Notes under the pieces: model-generated
Seen by the model: the letters and a program-made list of their open reading frames with translations, nothing else
Database searches by the model: none
Told to the model about the DNA's origin: nothing
Part shown: positions 29,254-39,543 of the stretch, piece by piece
Layout of the letters: each line of letters opens with the position of its first letter
How positions within the stretch are numbered: position 1 is the first letter of the stretch
Translations under genes and position numbers: made by a program
NCBI GenBank assembly: GCA_024637145.1
Contig: JAGXFQ010000041.1
Coordinates: 124,001-188,000, forward strand
Origin: Desulfobulbaceae bacterium
Lineage (GTDB): Bacteria; Desulfobacterota; Desulfobulbia; Desulfobulbales; SURF-16
Direction: 5' to 3'
DNA: 64,000 bases

Positions 29254-29367
29254 GTGGCAGGCAGTTGCTTGCGCAAGAAAAAACTTTGCCCTCTCCGTCC
29301 TTTAAGGTACTTTTGGTGGTTCAATACGGACATTGGAGACACCCCTCAGGGGGAGAGGCGCCTTCTT

Positions 29368-29383
29368 TATTCCTTAAGGAATA
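29368..29383. promoter_or_regulatory. 16-bp perfect palindrome TATTCCTTAAGGAATA
   Basis: A perfect palindrome about 50 bases upstream of the M23 peptidase start, in the divergent intergenic region. It could be an operator for a dimeric regulator. No T-run follows, so a terminator is unlikely. Confidence 0.45.
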
Positions 29384-29433
29384 GTACTACCCCGGTTTAT
29401 TTATGCAAATCTTAACATATGTGGAGAAAAGAC

Positions 29434-30804
29434 ATGGGATTGTTATCGGCAAGTAAAAGCAGCCGGGCAAAGAGTAACGGCACCGCCATTTTTATGGTCT
29501 GCGTTGGCTTGGTTTTTTTGAGTGCAGCTGCCTTGCTTTTTTATGTCAATGAGCGTGAGCAACCCACCATCAGCCCCACTCCGCTGCCGCCGCTGATCGG
29601 CGCCCTTACTGATATCCACTTCAAGGCTGCAGATCAAAAAAGTGGTTTGCGTCATGTGCAGGTTGCGGTTGTTCAGGACAATAAAACCGTGCAGGTCATG
29701 GAAAAGATCTTTCCCCGGCGGAGCTGGATCACGCAGGCCGGCCCCCGGGAGATGCCTATTACAGTGACCCTTGATACGGGGCGCTTAGGCCTGGTTGATG
29801 GTCCGGCCGAAGTGGTTATCCAGGCCCGGGATTATTCCTATTGGCGTTTCGGGGCCGGTAATGAGAGCCAGGTCATTATCCCTGTGGCTTTTGACACCAC
29901 GCCACCTAAGGTAACCAGGCTTGATTCCCCCCGTTATATCAAACAGGGAGGCGCCGGTCTGGTTACCTATAAAATCTCTGAGGCGGTCCCCCGCCATGGC
30001 GTCACTGTTAATGATTTTTTTCACCCTGGATTTCCCGTTGCAGGGAAGAAGGGTCTCTACGGGGCCATGATTGCCTTACCCTATGATGCAGAAAAAATAA
30101 GCGATGCCCATGTGCTGGCCGAGGATGGTGCCGGCAATCAGGGCAAAGCCTTTTTCGGGATGATTGTCCATAAGAGGGCCATAAAAAAAGATGCCATTAC
30201 TATCCCTGATTCGTTTCTCGAGCTGAAAATCCCTGAATTTTCTCAGTATTATCCCGAAATGACGGGTTCCTATGTTGAACAATATCTCTATGTGAACAAC
30301 CAGGTGCGCCAGGAAAATAACCAGAAATTTCAGGAAATCTGCGCAGAGTCCGTGGCCGAAAAACTGTGGAGCGGTGCATTCGGTCGCATGGCAGGGGCCC
30401 GGCGGGCGAGTTTTGCCGATTATCGCTCCTATATGTATAAGGGGAAAAAGATAGATAACCAGGTCCATCTCGGTAATGACATCGCCTCGGTGCGTCATGC
30501 CCCGGTGAAGGCGGCCAATAAGGGCAAGGTCGTCTATGCCGAGTACCGGGGAATATATGGGAATACCGTTATCCTTGACCATGGAATCGGCGTTTTCAGC
30601 CTCTATTCCCATCTGAGCCAGATCGCTGTTGCTGTAGGGGATATTATGGACAAAGATGATGTTCTCGGGGCCACAGGCACCACGGGCATGGCTGGCGGCG
30701 ATCATCTCCATTTTTCCATGCTGGTGCACGGGATCATGGTTGACCCCTTGGAGTGGTGGGATGCCTCCTGGCTTGATCTCCACATCGAGAGCTATCTGCA
30801 ATAG
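29434..30804 (+). CDS. M23-family (LytM) metallopeptidase
   Basis: A 456-residue membrane-anchored peptidase: signal anchor helix near residues 20-40, an all-beta linker domain (about 50-230), and a C-terminal LytM domain (about 335-445). The zinc ligands appear as HLGNDIA near 345 and HLHFSML near 424, with the SHL histidine near 393, so it should be active on peptidoglycan cross-links or act as an amidase activator. ATG 29434 is preferred because GGAG lies eight bases upstream. mutL starts nine bases downstream. Confidence 0.9.
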   Translation: MGLLSASKSSRAKSNGTAIFMVCVGLVFLSAAALLFYVNEREQPTISPTPLPPLIGALTDIHFKAADQKSGLRHVQVAVVQDNKTVQVMEKIFPRRSWITQAGPREMPITVTLDTGRLGLVDGPAEVVIQARDYSYWRFGAGNESQVIIPVAFDTTPPKVTRLDSPRYIKQGGAGLVTYKISEAVPRHGVTVNDFFHPGFPVAGKKGLYGAMIALPYDAEKISDAHVLAEDGAGNQGKAFFGMIVHKRAIKKDAITIPDSFLELKIPEFSQYYPEMTGSYVEQYLYVNNQVRQENNQKFQEICAESVAEKLWSGAFGRMAGARRASFADYRSYMYKGKKIDNQVHLGNDIASVRHAPVKAANKGKVVYAEYRGIYGNTVILDHGIGVFSLYSHLSQIAVAVGDIMDKDDVLGATGTTGMAGGDHLHFSMLVHGIMVDPLEWWDASWLDLHIESYLQ

Positions 30805-30813
30805 GGGCTGCCC

Positions 30814-32679
30814 GTGTCTCTGATAAAAATCCTTCCCGAGGATCTGGCCAATAAGATCGCGGCCGGTGAGGTCATTGAAAGGCCGGCCTCGGTGGTCAAA
30901 GAATTTGTGGAAAACGGTCTCGACGCCCAGGCCCGCCATATCACCGTGGAGGTGGAGGGCGGCGGCACCAGACTGCTGCGGGTGATTGACGATGGTGTGG
31001 GCATGGACGCCGATGATGTGCTGCTCTGCCTGGAGCGCCATGCCACCAGCAAAGTGAAAGAGGCGGCTGATCTGCACCTCATCACCACCTTGGGGTTTCG
31101 GGGCGAAGCAGTACCCTCCATTGCCTCCGTATCCAGGCTGGTTATTCTCTCCAAAAGAGAGGGGGCTGCACTCGGCACCCTGGCTGAGGTGCGCTACGGT
31201 CAGGTCAGAAAAGTTCATGAGATGGGCGGCAGCCAAGGCACGGTTATGGAGGTGCGCGACCTCTTCGGCAATGTCCCTGCCCGCCGTAAATTCCTGAAGA
31301 CCAAACGTACCGAGCTTGCCCATATAGAAGAAGTGGTGCTCTGTGCTGCCCTGGCTTCTCCTGAGGTGGGTTTTCGCCTCCAGGTGGACGGCCGGCAGGC
31401 CCTTTCCTTTGCCGCCGGCGATACCCTAGGCCAGCGGCTGGCCGCCATTTTGGGCCTGAAAGATACCTCCAGCCTGCTGGAGATCGCCTGGCAGCAGGAT
31501 AAGGAGGGGGAGGTCGCCGTCCATGGCTGGCTGCTTTCCCCGGATAAGATCGTGGGTCCGGCTGCCAGGTTACGCCTCTTTGTCCTGGGGCGACCGGTGC
31601 GGGACCGCATGATTAATCATGCGGTGAGTGAAGGGGCCCACGGTTATTTCATGAAGGGCCGCCGGCCGGCCGGGGTTCTTATGGTTTCAGCCCCTCTTGC
31701 TGAAGTGGATGTCAATGTCCATCCCACCAAGCAGGAGATCCGTTTCCAGCGGGCCAATCTCATTCATCAGGCAGTGGCGCAGGCGGTGCGTAAGGGCCTG
31801 GAAAGCTATCAAGGTCAGGTGAAAAAGGCTCTGCTGGGATCCTTCGAACCTGCTCCGGCCAGGCAAGGGGCCGCGTTGCGGATCAGTGAACCTTGCCCGG
31901 CCAGTCCAACCCGCCCCCTGCAGCCAGCCTCTCTTTACCCGCTGCCGGCAGAAAAGCAGGCGGCAATTCCAGGGAATTCGTGTCCGGCCGAGGTTGTTCT
32001 GCGTGCCGATTATCAGCCCACCCCCGGGGCAGGGCAGGGCGTTCAGCAACAATGCCGGCCGCCAGAGGCAAAAGAGAGGGCGCTCTCCAGCCCTGAGGGT
32101 CTTGGCCATATCAGCTATATCGGTCAATTTCAGGAGAGCTATCTTCTTTGTGCCAGCAGCGCCGGGCTGGTGATTATCGACCAGCATGCGGCCCATGAGC
32201 GCCTGCTTTTTGAGAAATTAAAAAAGCAGCTGGCCCGGCAGGCGGTGGCCCGCCAGATCCTTCTTTTTCCGGAGATGGTGGAATGTACTCCTGCCCAGGC
32301 CCACGCCCTGCAGAGGTATCATGATGAAATCAGTGAGATGGGCCTGGAGATTGCCGGGTTCGGCGGGGAGAGCTTTGTCATTAAGGCGGTTCCCTCCCTG
32401 CTTGCCCATCTTGGGCCAGTGGAAGTTTTCACCGGTATTGTCGAGAGATATGTGGCCCCGGAGTTGTCCTCTTCCCGGGCCAGGCGCCTTGAAGATATCC
32501 TGGCCACCATGGCCTGTAAGGGGGCGGTAAAGGCGCATCATGCCCTGTGGCCGGAAGAAGGGGGGGCGCTTGTCGAGCAGATGCTGGCGGCTGATGTCTT
32601 TTCCCATTGTCCACATGGCCGCCCGGTCTACCGTCTTTTCTCTGCCGATGAAGTGAAAAAATGGTTCAAGCGCACCTGA
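30814..32679 (+). CDS. mutL: DNA mismatch repair protein MutL, endonuclease type
   Basis: GHKL ATPase of mismatch repair, 621 residues, with a GTG start. The N-terminal ATPase has KIAAGEVIERPASVVKEFVE near residue 14, DDGVGMDADD near 57 and TLGFRGEAVPSI near 95. The C-terminal dimerisation domain contains the metal-binding endonuclease motif DQHAAHERLLFE beginning at D456, with ACKGAVK and CPHGRPV further on, so this MutL nicks DNA itself, as expected for a bacterium lacking MutH. The linker (about 335-425) is long and proline-rich. It probably shares a transcript with the M23 gene. Confidence 0.96.
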   Translation: MSLIKILPEDLANKIAAGEVIERPASVVKEFVENGLDAQARHITVEVEGGGTRLLRVIDDGVGMDADDVLLCLERHATSKVKEAADLHLITTLGFRGEAVPSIASVSRLVILSKREGAALGTLAEVRYGQVRKVHEMGGSQGTVMEVRDLFGNVPARRKFLKTKRTELAHIEEVVLCAALASPEVGFRLQVDGRQALSFAAGDTLGQRLAAILGLKDTSSLLEIAWQQDKEGEVAVHGWLLSPDKIVGPAARLRLFVLGRPVRDRMINHAVSEGAHGYFMKGRRPAGVLMVSAPLAEVDVNVHPTKQEIRFQRANLIHQAVAQAVRKGLESYQGQVKKALLGSFEPAPARQGAALRISEPCPASPTRPLQPASLYPLPAEKQAAIPGNSCPAEVVLRADYQPTPGAGQGVQQQCRPPEAKERALSSPEGLGHISYIGQFQESYLLCASSAGLVIIDQHAAHERLLFEKLKKQLARQAVARQILLFPEMVECTPAQAHALQRYHDEISEMGLEIAGFGGESFVIKAVPSLLAHLGPVEVFTGIVERYVAPELSSSRARRLEDILATMACKGAVKAHHALWPEEGGALVEQMLAADVFSHCPHGRPVYRLFSADEVKKWFKRT

Positions 32680-32757
32680 TTGAGCTCTCTCATGGTCGGC
32701 AGGAGGTGAGCCGTCTAAGGCACAAGGACCCCCAAAAAAAGAAATTTTCCGCCAGAC

Positions 32758-32778
32758 CCCTCTTTATGGTAAAGAGGG
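32758..32778 (+). other. stem-loop between mutL and purC
   Basis: CCCTCTTTA (32758-32766) pairs perfectly with TAAAGAGGG (32770-32778) around a 3-base loop. A T-run (32793-32799) follows only after a gap, so it is either a poor mutL terminator or a structure in the purC leader. Confidence 0.4.
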
Positions 32779-32815
32779 CGGCGCAACGCTTTATTTTTTT
32801 ACCGAGGACAATCCC

Positions 32816-33706
32816 ATGAACCAAGCTGTAACCGAAACAAATTTTGCAGGACTTAAGCTCATTAACCGCGGCAAGGTGCGTGATCTTTACGAGGTAGATG
32901 ATGCCTTGCTGATGGTGGCCACAGATCGTATTTCCGCCTATGATGTGATTATGAACGAACCCATTCCCAATAAGGGCAGGGTGCTCACCAAGCTCTCCCT
33001 TTTCTGGTTTGACCTGCTCAGCGATATCATTCCTCATCACTTGATCAGCGCCGATCCTGACGACTATCCGGCCGCCTGTGCCCCTTACCGCGATATTCTC
33101 CGGGGCCGTTCCATGCTGGTGAAAAAGGCGCAACCCCTGCCTGTTGAATGTATTGTCCGGGGCTATATCTCCGGTTCTTTCTGGAGTGCCTACAAGAAAG
33201 ACACCACGGTGTGCGGTTTCAAGCTGCCGGCCGGGATGCAGGAATCAGAGAAGCTTCCTGAGGTTCTTTTTACCCCCTCCACCAAGGCCGAAATGGGCCT
33301 GCATGACGAGAACATCTCTGTGGCTGAGATGGAAAAGCTGGTGGGTAAAGAGGCGACCGCGCAGATTGCTGATATCTGCGTTCGTCTCTATGAAAAGGCC
33401 GCTGAGTATGCCCGTTCCAAAGGCATTATCATTGCCGATACCAAGTTCGAGCTGGGCTGGTTTGAGGGCAGGCTCATCCTCATTGATGAAGTGCTCACCC
33501 CTGACAGTTCTCGTTTCTGGCCTGTGGCTGATTACATGGTCGGCCGCAGCCAGCCAAGTTTTGACAAGCAGTTTCTGCGTGATTATCTGGATAGTCTGGA
33601 TTGGGATAAGACGCCGCCAGCCCCCTCCCTGCCCCCTGAGATTCTGGAAAAAACAGGCAGCAGGTATCTTGAGGCCCTGGAGCGCATAACCGGCACTCCT
33701 CTTTAA
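32816..33706 (+). CDS. purC: phosphoribosylaminoimidazole-succinocarboxamide synthase
   Basis: SAICAR synthase of purine synthesis, 296 residues, the longer yeast-like form. Typical motifs: GKVRDLYEV near residue 18, [19 protein letters not shown] near 38, [17 protein letters not shown] near 108 and the substrate-binding [10 protein letters not shown] near 205, then [13 protein letters not shown] near 223. It stands apart from purD, purE and purQ, all in this window, so the pathway genes are scattered. A strong terminator follows. Confidence 0.96.
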   Translation: MNQAVTETNFAGLKLINRGKVRDLYEVDDALLMVATDRISAYDVIMNEPIPNKGRVLTKLSLFWFDLLSDIIPHHLISADPDDYPAACAPYRDILRGRSMLVKKAQPLPVECIVRGYISGSFWSAYKKDTTVCGFKLPAGMQESEKLPEVLFTPSTKAEMGLHDENISVAEMEKLVGKEATAQIADICVRLYEKAAEYARSKGIIIADTKFELGWFEGRLILIDEVLTPDSSRFWPVADYMVGRSQPSFDKQFLRDYLDSLDWDKTPPAPSLPPEILEKTGSRYLEALERITGTPL

Positions 33707-33730
33707 TTAATCGCACCTATCCTCTTGTTC

Positions 33731-33766
33731 ACGGGGGAAGGCAAGGGATCCCTTGCCTTCCCCCGT
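33731..33766 (+). terminator. strong terminator after purC
   Basis: Perfect 18-bp self-complementary stem (33731-33748 with 33749-33766) with almost no loop, followed by TTTT. It begins 24 bases after the purC stop. Confidence 0.85.
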
Positions 33767-33770
33767 TTTT

Positions 33771-34050
33771 GTTGGTTGCTTGGCCTGGGCCAGTGGCATG
33801 GCTTTCAGGCCTGTGACTTTGACGGGGGGTGGAGAAAGAAAATTCTGCAGGAGAGCACGCGTTTTTTGAACAGAGCCGTCAGCAAAACCAAGGCCTGAGC
33901 GGGCCTTCATCGGCTACAAAGAGTTCAGGTTAAGGAAGCTCCGGAGAGGAAATCCAGATCCTGCCAGGCTGATTTTATGGCCCGCGCCTTTACAACGCTT
34001 GGCCTCGGGGGGCAGGAGAGGGTCTTTGTCATACGCCGAAAAAGCAAAGT
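33771..34050. other. intergenic stretch without a recognisable gene
   Basis: About 280 bases between the purC terminator and the convergent DnaJ-like gene. A 67-codon minus-strand frame spans part of it and runs into the terminator; it has no family features. Confidence 0.4.
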
Positions 34051-34968
34051 TTAGAGGCCGGTTTTTTGCAGTTCCTTAAGGAGTTCTTCCTGTTCGGCAG
34101 ACAACTCTTTCGGTACTTCAATATGTATCTTCACCATGAGATCCCCTCTGGGGCCTTTGGGGCCCTGGGGGAGGCCTTTGTCCTTCAGGCGTAACCTGCC
34201 GCCGCTCTGCGTGCCGGCCGGTATCTTGACGGTGAGCTCTTTGCCTTCCAGAGTGGGGATGGCCACCTTGGTGCCCAAGGCCGCCTGGCTGAAAGGGATC
34301 TGCTTTTCATGGATAAGGGTGGCGCCATCCTGTTTGAAAAGGGCGTGGGGTTGCACATTTATTTTAAGAAAGAGATCGCCAGCTGGCCCTCCCATGGGAG
34401 AGGGGCCGCCCTTGCCGGTAACGCGCAATTTTTTGCCAGACTCTATGCCCGGGGGGATTTTTACCGAGACCCGGTCATTCAAATGGGCCAGAGAAAGGGT
34501 CCTTTCTGTGCCGCTGGCCACCTCCTCCAGGGTAACCCAGAGTTCCATAATCATGTCCTGGCCTTTGGCTGCCTGCTGCTGAAAGCCTCTGCCCCGGTCA
34601 TGACCTTGACCGCTGCTTTGTGAGAAAAAGGACTCAAAGGGGCTGCCTGCCCCGCCGCTCTGGCTGAAACCGCCCCCGAAATTCATGCCGAATTCACGCA
34701 AAATGGAGCCGAGATCGCTGCCCCTGAAGATGTCTTCCTGGGAATAACGCTGGGAAAAGCCTGAGGAGCCGTAGGTGTCGTACTCTTTGCGTTTCTCCGG
34801 ATCGGAGAGAACAGCATAGGCCTCATTGGCCTGTTTGAATTTTTCCTCTGCCGCCTTATCACCCGCTGTCTTGTCAGGGTGATACTTCATGGCCAGTTTC
34901 CGATAGGCCTTTTTAATGGCCGCACTGTCGGCAGTTTTGTCTACACCTAATATTTTATAATAATCCAT
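34051..34968 (-). CDS. DnaJ-class co-chaperone without zinc finger (CbpA-like)
   Basis: A 305-residue type II J-protein that would stimulate a DnaK ATPase. The J domain occupies residues 1-70 with HPD in KYHPDKTAG; a Gly/Phe/Ser-rich linker (about 75-130) follows, then the two beta-sandwich client-binding domains ([17 protein letters not shown] and [17 protein letters not shown]). The CxxCxGxG zinc-finger repeats of canonical DnaJ are absent. No dnaK or grpE lies nearby. Confidence 0.9.
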   Translation of the reverse strand: MDYYKILGVDKTADSAAIKKAYRKLAMKYHPDKTAGDKAAEEKFKQANEAYAVLSDPEKRKEYDTYGSSGFSQRYSQEDIFRGSDLGSILREFGMNFGGGFSQSGGAGSPFESFFSQSSGQGHDRGRGFQQQAAKGQDMIMELWVTLEEVASGTERTLSLAHLNDRVSVKIPPGIESGKKLRVTGKGGPSPMGGPAGDLFLKINVQPHALFKQDGATLIHEKQIPFSQAALGTKVAIPTLEGKELTVKIPAGTQSGGRLRLKDKGLPQGPKGPRGDLMVKIHIEVPKELSAEQEELLKELQKTGL

Positions 34969-35229
34969 GGGCCTTTCTGGGTTTTGTTACAGCAGATTGA
35001 AACAAGTGAAGAACAAACGACATGTTTTTCATGTGTTCATGATTATAAGATCGGTTCCACTCTTTGACAAGGGGAGTCAGGCAGCTTTCTCCGGGTATGA
35101 AAAAGTGGGTAAGTTAAGGTTTAACTGTAACAGAAAGTTGAGGGTGGCAGAACAGTTGATTTTCTCTTGGGGGAAAAAGCAGAAAGTCCTCTCATCTCAG
35201 GTGGTTGCTGTGGCCGGGATGGCCATAAA
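34969..35229. other. intergenic region upstream of the DnaJ-like gene
   Basis: About 260 bases holding the promoter region of the minus-strand DnaJ-like gene and the 3' side of ssb. I see no gene and no clear heat-shock promoter. Confidence 0.35.
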
Positions 35230-35259
35230 AAAAAGGAACCTTAAAGCAGGTTCCTTTTT
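35230..35259. terminator. terminator after ssb
   Basis: AAAAAGGAACC (35230-35240) pairs perfectly with GGTTCCTTTTT (35249-35259) around an 8-base loop. The flanking A and T runs allow function on either strand; it lies 25 bases beyond the ssb stop. Confidence 0.8.
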
Positions 35260-35284
35260 CTCTTGCCGGTGTCTGGTCTAAAAT

Positions 35285-35692
35285 CTAGAACGGCACATCA
35301 TCACCCATTCTGGGCTCAGGGAGGGGGGGCTCCTGGGAGGGGCCACCACCACCGCCACCTGAACTGGGCCGGCTGTCGAGCATCTTCATCTCCCGGGCCA
35401 CTATCTCTGTGGTGTAACGCTTGTTGCCGTCCTTATCTTCCCACTGTCTGGTCTGGATGCGGCCTTCGATATAGACCTTGGAGCCTTTGGAGAGATACTC
35501 GCCGCAGATTTCACCCAGGCGGGCAAAGGCCACTATACGGTGCCATTCCGTCTGCTCCTGCTGGGTGCCGGACTGATCCTTCCACCGTTCACTGGTGGCT
35601 ATATTGAAATTGGCTACGGCAGAACCGTTCTGGGTATAACGTACTTCCGGGTCGCCGCCCAGGTTGCCAATAAGAATAGCTTTATTTACCAT
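35285..35692 (-). CDS. ssb: single-stranded DNA-binding protein
   Basis: A 135-residue SSB with an OB fold ([20 protein letters not shown] at the start, [21 protein letters not shown] near 50-70, [13 protein letters not shown] near 73-85), a short glycine-rich linker, and the acidic tail MGDDVPF that docks replication and repair partners. The start at 35692 has AAGGAGAG upstream; an extension of 34 codons lacks SSB homology. Confidence 0.96.
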   Translation of the reverse strand: MVNKAILIGNLGGDPEVRYTQNGSAVANFNIATSERWKDQSGTQQEQTEWHRIVAFARLGEICGEYLSKGSKVYIEGRIQTRQWEDKDGNKRYTTEIVAREMKMLDSRPSSGGGGGGPSQEPPLPEPRMGDDVPF

Positions 35693-35916
35693 GGATGTTC
35701 TCTCCTTAACAAAGACATAATTTGAAAATGGCACATCTGAAAAAGGGGGGTATGCCGATCCGATACGTAACGATGGATAGAATACAAAAAGCAAAGAGGA
35801 TCGCCAACCAAAAAGAATGGTGGCTGAAATAAAAAAGAGGCGGGATAAGTGGCATGGGTCAGCAAGAAAAAAATGCGGGGAAAAAACGAGTTTTACAGGG
35901 CCCGGGGCCGTGGGGG

Positions 35917-37047
35917 TTAAAGGGTGCGTGCAAAGGCCTGGTCAAGATCGTCTGGCAGGCTTTGGCTCTTACCCGGGGCAAAACCGCACTCCTGCCAGAT
36001 TTCGTCACTTTCCATACAGAAATAGAGACAGGTGTGGGGGCTGGCCACGGCCCGTAGCTCAGCCAGGATATGGGTATACATTTCCACCCGTAATGGCCTG
36101 AAATAGCGTTTTTTATTGTCAAGCCCCGTGATGAATTCTTCGTGGAAAAAGGTGGAGCCGGGAAAACGGCTGAGGGCGATGGCCTTGAGTGGTGGCAGAA
36201 AGCGCAGGGCACCCAGACTGATCCAGGCAATTTTTTCAGCAGGAACTGTGGCAAAAAGTTTTTTGATGGTGGCGCGATAGCCTTCCTGCCAGCCCTGGTG
36301 GTAGATGATGGGATCAAAATGAAAGGCCACTTTGTAGCCCATTGCCGCTACCTGGCGGGCTGCGGCCAGCCGCTCATCCAGGCTGGCCGTCCGGATCTCC
36401 TCCTTGGCCATGATGGCGGGGGCATTCAAGGACCAGGCGATGATGGTCCGGCCGTTATGGTCAAGACCGGCCAGATGGTTGATGGCCACCGATTTTGTCT
36501 TTAGTTCCAGAACACCTCTTTTCTTGTCCCGCATATAACGAATCAGAAGCGGGCTCAGACCGGTGATATGGTCCAGGGCCAGGGAATCGGTGAATTCACC
36601 GGTACCGATCCGCCAGAATTGCGTGGTGCGGGTGAAGGCCAGGTCCAGTTCGGCAAAGAGCTCGTCCGTATTGACAAAGAAGGTGAGCCAGGGGTTGTTG
36701 AGGTAGGCCTGGAGGATACAGTAGGAGCAATCCATGGGGCAGCCCATGCCGATATTGAGGACATGGTAGTCGCAACAGCGATACTCCCTGGTGCCGGGGC
36801 AGGGCTTAAAGAAGGCACCCCTGTTTTTACAGAGCAGCAGGTGTTGTTTGCCGCTCTGCAGGTTTTTGGGAAAAGAGCCATAGGATACCGGCGGCTCAGT
36901 GCGGTCGGCAATGACTAGGCCTTCAAGCTGGGCCCGCTCACAGATCTCCTGGACATAGGGCAGATGGGCGCAGCCTTCTTCAATAAAAATCTGCCGGATA
37001 TGGTGGCTGGGGTCGGGGGGCATGGTGGGCAATGATTTTTCAGGCAT
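35917..37047 (-). CDS. spore-photoproduct-lyase-like radical SAM protein
   Basis: A 376-residue radical SAM protein with cluster motif CPMDCSYC (C103, C107, C110) preceded by [12 protein letters not shown] and followed by ILQAYLNNP, the arrangement seen in the SPL family. SPL reverses the spore UV photoproduct 5-thyminyl-dihydrothymine. Nothing else in this window suggests sporulation, so the substrate in this organism is unclear; SPL-like proteins occur in several non-spore-forming deltaproteobacteria. It could act on another DNA photoproduct or an unrelated substrate. It lies 148 bases downstream of the thioesterase gene on the same strand and probably has its own promoter. Confidence 0.75.
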   Translation of the reverse strand: MPEKSLPTMPPDPSHHIRQIFIEEGCAHLPYVQEICERAQLEGLVIADRTEPPVSYGSFPKNLQSGKQHLLLCKNRGAFFKPCPGTREYRCCDYHVLNIGMGCPMDCSYCILQAYLNNPWLTFFVNTDELFAELDLAFTRTTQFWRIGTGEFTDSLALDHITGLSPLLIRYMRDKKRGVLELKTKSVAINHLAGLDHNGRTIIAWSLNAPAIMAKEEIRTASLDERLAAARQVAAMGYKVAFHFDPIIYHQGWQEGYRATIKKLFATVPAEKIAWISLGALRFLPPLKAIALSRFPGSTFFHEEFITGLDNKKRYFRPLRVEMYTHILAELRAVASPHTCLYFCMESDEIWQECGFAPGKSQSLPDDLDQAFARTL

Positions 37048-37195
37048 GGGCCACCATAGACCAGGAGCAGGCCATGGTCAACAGTGCGTCTCTCTGGCAG
37101 CGCTGATCTCTTTTATTACGAAAAACAGGGTGCCAGGGTCTTGGATGAGTGAGGGGCCTGAGACTCTCCCCACAACAGCCCTTCTGCCCGAGCTC

Positions 37196-37669
37196 TTAGT
37201 ATTCTTTTTCAGGGGCCGCCAATCTGTGCTGGCGTCTTTTCAAGGCATCTTTGTTGCGGCGCTGCTCAGCCGGTGTCTGAAAAAGGGCCTGGGGCACCGG
37301 GCGAGGCAGGCCTTTGGCGTCAAGGGCCACAAAGGTGAGGTAGGCTGAGGCGATGTGATTTACCCGGCCGCTGGTCAACTCCTCTTCTTCAACGCGCACC
37401 CCTATTTCCATGGAGGTGCGGCCCACCATATTAAGGCTGGCCTTGAGAAGCAAGAGATTGCCGATGGCCACATGGTTGTGGAACTCCAGGTTGTCAAAGC
37501 AGCGTGTTACCACCATGCACCGGGCATGACGGCTGGCCACCACGGCGGCGGCTTCGTCAATATACTTGGCAACTGCGCCCCCATGGACAAAGCCCATGGG
37601 GTTGCCATCCTTGGGCAGCATGAGGTGGGCCATGGTGATGGCCAGTTCGGAGGCGGGGTGCTCAGTCAT
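37196..37669 (-). CDS. acyl-CoA thioesterase, hotdog fold (YciA/BFIT type)
   Basis: A 157-residue single-hotdog thioesterase that hydrolyses acyl-CoA. The signature GNPMGFVHGGAVAKYIDEAA near residues 20-40 contains the helix-capping GG and catalytic acidic residue; FHNHVAIGNLLLLKASLNMVGRTSMEIGV is the second conserved block. The C-terminal tail is basic and charged. The substrate chain length cannot be told from sequence. Confidence 0.88.
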   Translation of the reverse strand: MTEHPASELAITMAHLMLPKDGNPMGFVHGGAVAKYIDEAAAVVASRHARCMVVTRCFDNLEFHNHVAIGNLLLLKASLNMVGRTSMEIGVRVEEEELTSGRVNHIASAYLTFVALDAKGLPRPVPQALFQTPAEQRRNKDALKRRQHRLAAPEKEY

Positions 37670-37947
37670 TTTTTTCCGGGGCTTTTTTTTATATTATACG
37701 CCTTTTATTGTTTCCCATTTCGGCTGGTAAGGCAAGGCGGAAACAGCCAGGCTATTTAAAGAAAGCAAAAAAAGGCAAATGCTGGTAAAATATTTCGTTT
37801 TTTATCGTTATATAAAAGAAGGAGCCTCGCCCTCTGGACGAGAGTCTCCAGCCTCGCCTTGGCAGGAGCAACAGCGGTCATGATGCCAAGAGCCATCCAT
37901 GGCAAGGCCTCTCCGCCAATTTTTATCCACCTTGTTGTTGAGTAACC

Positions 37948-39534
37948 ATGAATTTATACAAGAAAGAAGTTGAGAAAAGACGGACATTCGGAATCATCAG
38001 CCATCCTGATGCCGGTAAGACCACCCTCACCGAGAAGCTGCTCCTCTTTGGTGGCGCTATTCAGATGGCCGGCGCGGTCAAATCGCGCAAGACAGATCGG
38101 AAGGCCACCAGTGACTGGATGGCTATTGAGCAGGAGCGCGGTATTTCCGTGACCAGCTCGGTGATGAACTTTAATTATCGTGATTTTGAGATCAATCTCC
38201 TGGATACCCCGGGGCATCAGGACTTCTCCGAAGACACCTATCGTGTTTTGACGGCAGTGGATTCCGCCCTCATGGTCATTGATTTCGCCAAGGGGGTGGA
38301 GCCCCAGACCGAAAAGCTGATGGAGGTCTGCCGCCTGCGGAACACCCCTATTATCACCTTCATCAACAAGCTCGACCGGGAGGGCATGGATCCCCTGGAG
38401 ATCATGAGCGAGATCGAGGACAAGCTGCAGGTGGAGTGCACCCCTCTCTCCTGGCCTATTGGCATGGGTAAACGTTTCAAAGGCGTCTATACCCTGTACG
38501 AAAAAAAGCTGCACCTCTTCACCCCTGGCCAGGAAACCATGAGCAAGGATGGAATCGTCATCGAGGATCTGGCTGATCCCCGTCTTGACAAGCTCATCGG
38601 CATCACAGAGGCCAAGGAGCTGCGCGCTGATATTGAATTGCTTGAGGGTGCTGCCAACCCTTTTGAACTTGACCATTATCTTCAAGGCAGCCAGACCCCG
38701 GTCTTCTTCGGCAGCGCCATTAATAATTTCGGGGTCAAGGAGATGCTCGATGCCTTTGTGGAACTGGCCCCGGCGCCGGGGATCCGTAAGGCGGCCAGCC
38801 GCGATGTCTCTGCTTTTGAAGATTCTTTTTCCGGATTTGTCTTTAAGATCCAGGCCAATATGAACCCAGCCCATCGTGACCGCATTGCCTTTTTGCGCAT
38901 CTGTTCCGGCAAATTTGTGCCGGGCATGAAGGTGATCCACCACCGGGCGGGTAAACCCATTACCCTGGCCAATGCCACCATCTTCATGGCTCAGGAGCGC
39001 TCCCATGTTGCTGAGGCGTATGCCGGTGATATCATTGGCCTTCATAACCATGGCACCATCAAGATCGGTGATACCTTCACCCAGAAGGAGGAACTCAAAT
39101 TCACCGGCATCCCCAATTTTGCGCCAGAGCATTTCCGGCGGGTCATCTTGAAAAACCCCCTCAAGACCAAGCAGCTTCAGAAGGGACTGGTCCAGCTTGC
39201 CGAAGAAGGTGCTGTCCAGGTCTTCAGGCCCATTATGGGCAGTGATTATATCCTGGGTGCCGTGGGCATCCTGCAGTTTGATGTGACCATGGCCCGTCTC
39301 AAAGATGAGTACTGGGTGGATGCCATCTATGAACCGGTGGAGTATGCCGCGGCCCGCTGGGTGGATTGTCCTGATAAGAAACGGCTCAAAGAGTTTGAGG
39401 CCAGAAATAAAGGGAGCCTGGCCCATGACGCCGAGGGACATCTCACTTATCTTGCCCCAGGTCAGTGGCATGTCACTTTTGTGGAAGAGCAGTGGCCGGA
39501 CATTCTTTTCTACAAGACCCGGGAGCACACCTAA
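37948..39534 (+). CDS. prfC: peptide chain release factor 3
   Basis: GTPase that recycles RF1/RF2 from the ribosome, 528 residues. Motifs: P-loop [16 protein letters not shown] near residue 18, [13 protein letters not shown] near 65, [16 protein letters not shown] near 88 and NKLDREG near 141. The stop is ten bases before the next start, so it is probably cotranscribed with the downstream kinase. Its leader (37800-37930) has several short GC-rich inverted repeats. Confidence 0.96.
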   Translation: MNLYKKEVEKRRTFGIISHPDAGKTTLTEKLLLFGGAIQMAGAVKSRKTDRKATSDWMAIEQERGISVTSSVMNFNYRDFEINLLDTPGHQDFSEDTYRVLTAVDSALMVIDFAKGVEPQTEKLMEVCRLRNTPIITFINKLDREGMDPLEIMSEIEDKLQVECTPLSWPIGMGKRFKGVYTLYEKKLHLFTPGQETMSKDGIVIEDLADPRLDKLIGITEAKELRADIELLEGAANPFELDHYLQGSQTPVFFGSAINNFGVKEMLDAFVELAPAPGIRKAASRDVSAFEDSFSGFVFKIQANMNPAHRDRIAFLRICSGKFVPGMKVIHHRAGKPITLANATIFMAQERSHVAEAYAGDIIGLHNHGTIKIGDTFTQKEELKFTGIPNFAPEHFRRVILKNPLKTKQLQKGLVQLAEEGAVQVFRPIMGSDYILGAVGILQFDVTMARLKDEYWVDAIYEPVEYAAARWVDCPDKKRLKEFEARNKGSLAHDAEGHLTYLAPGQWHVTFVEEQWPDILFYKTREHT

Positions 39535-39543
39535 AGGTCTGGT

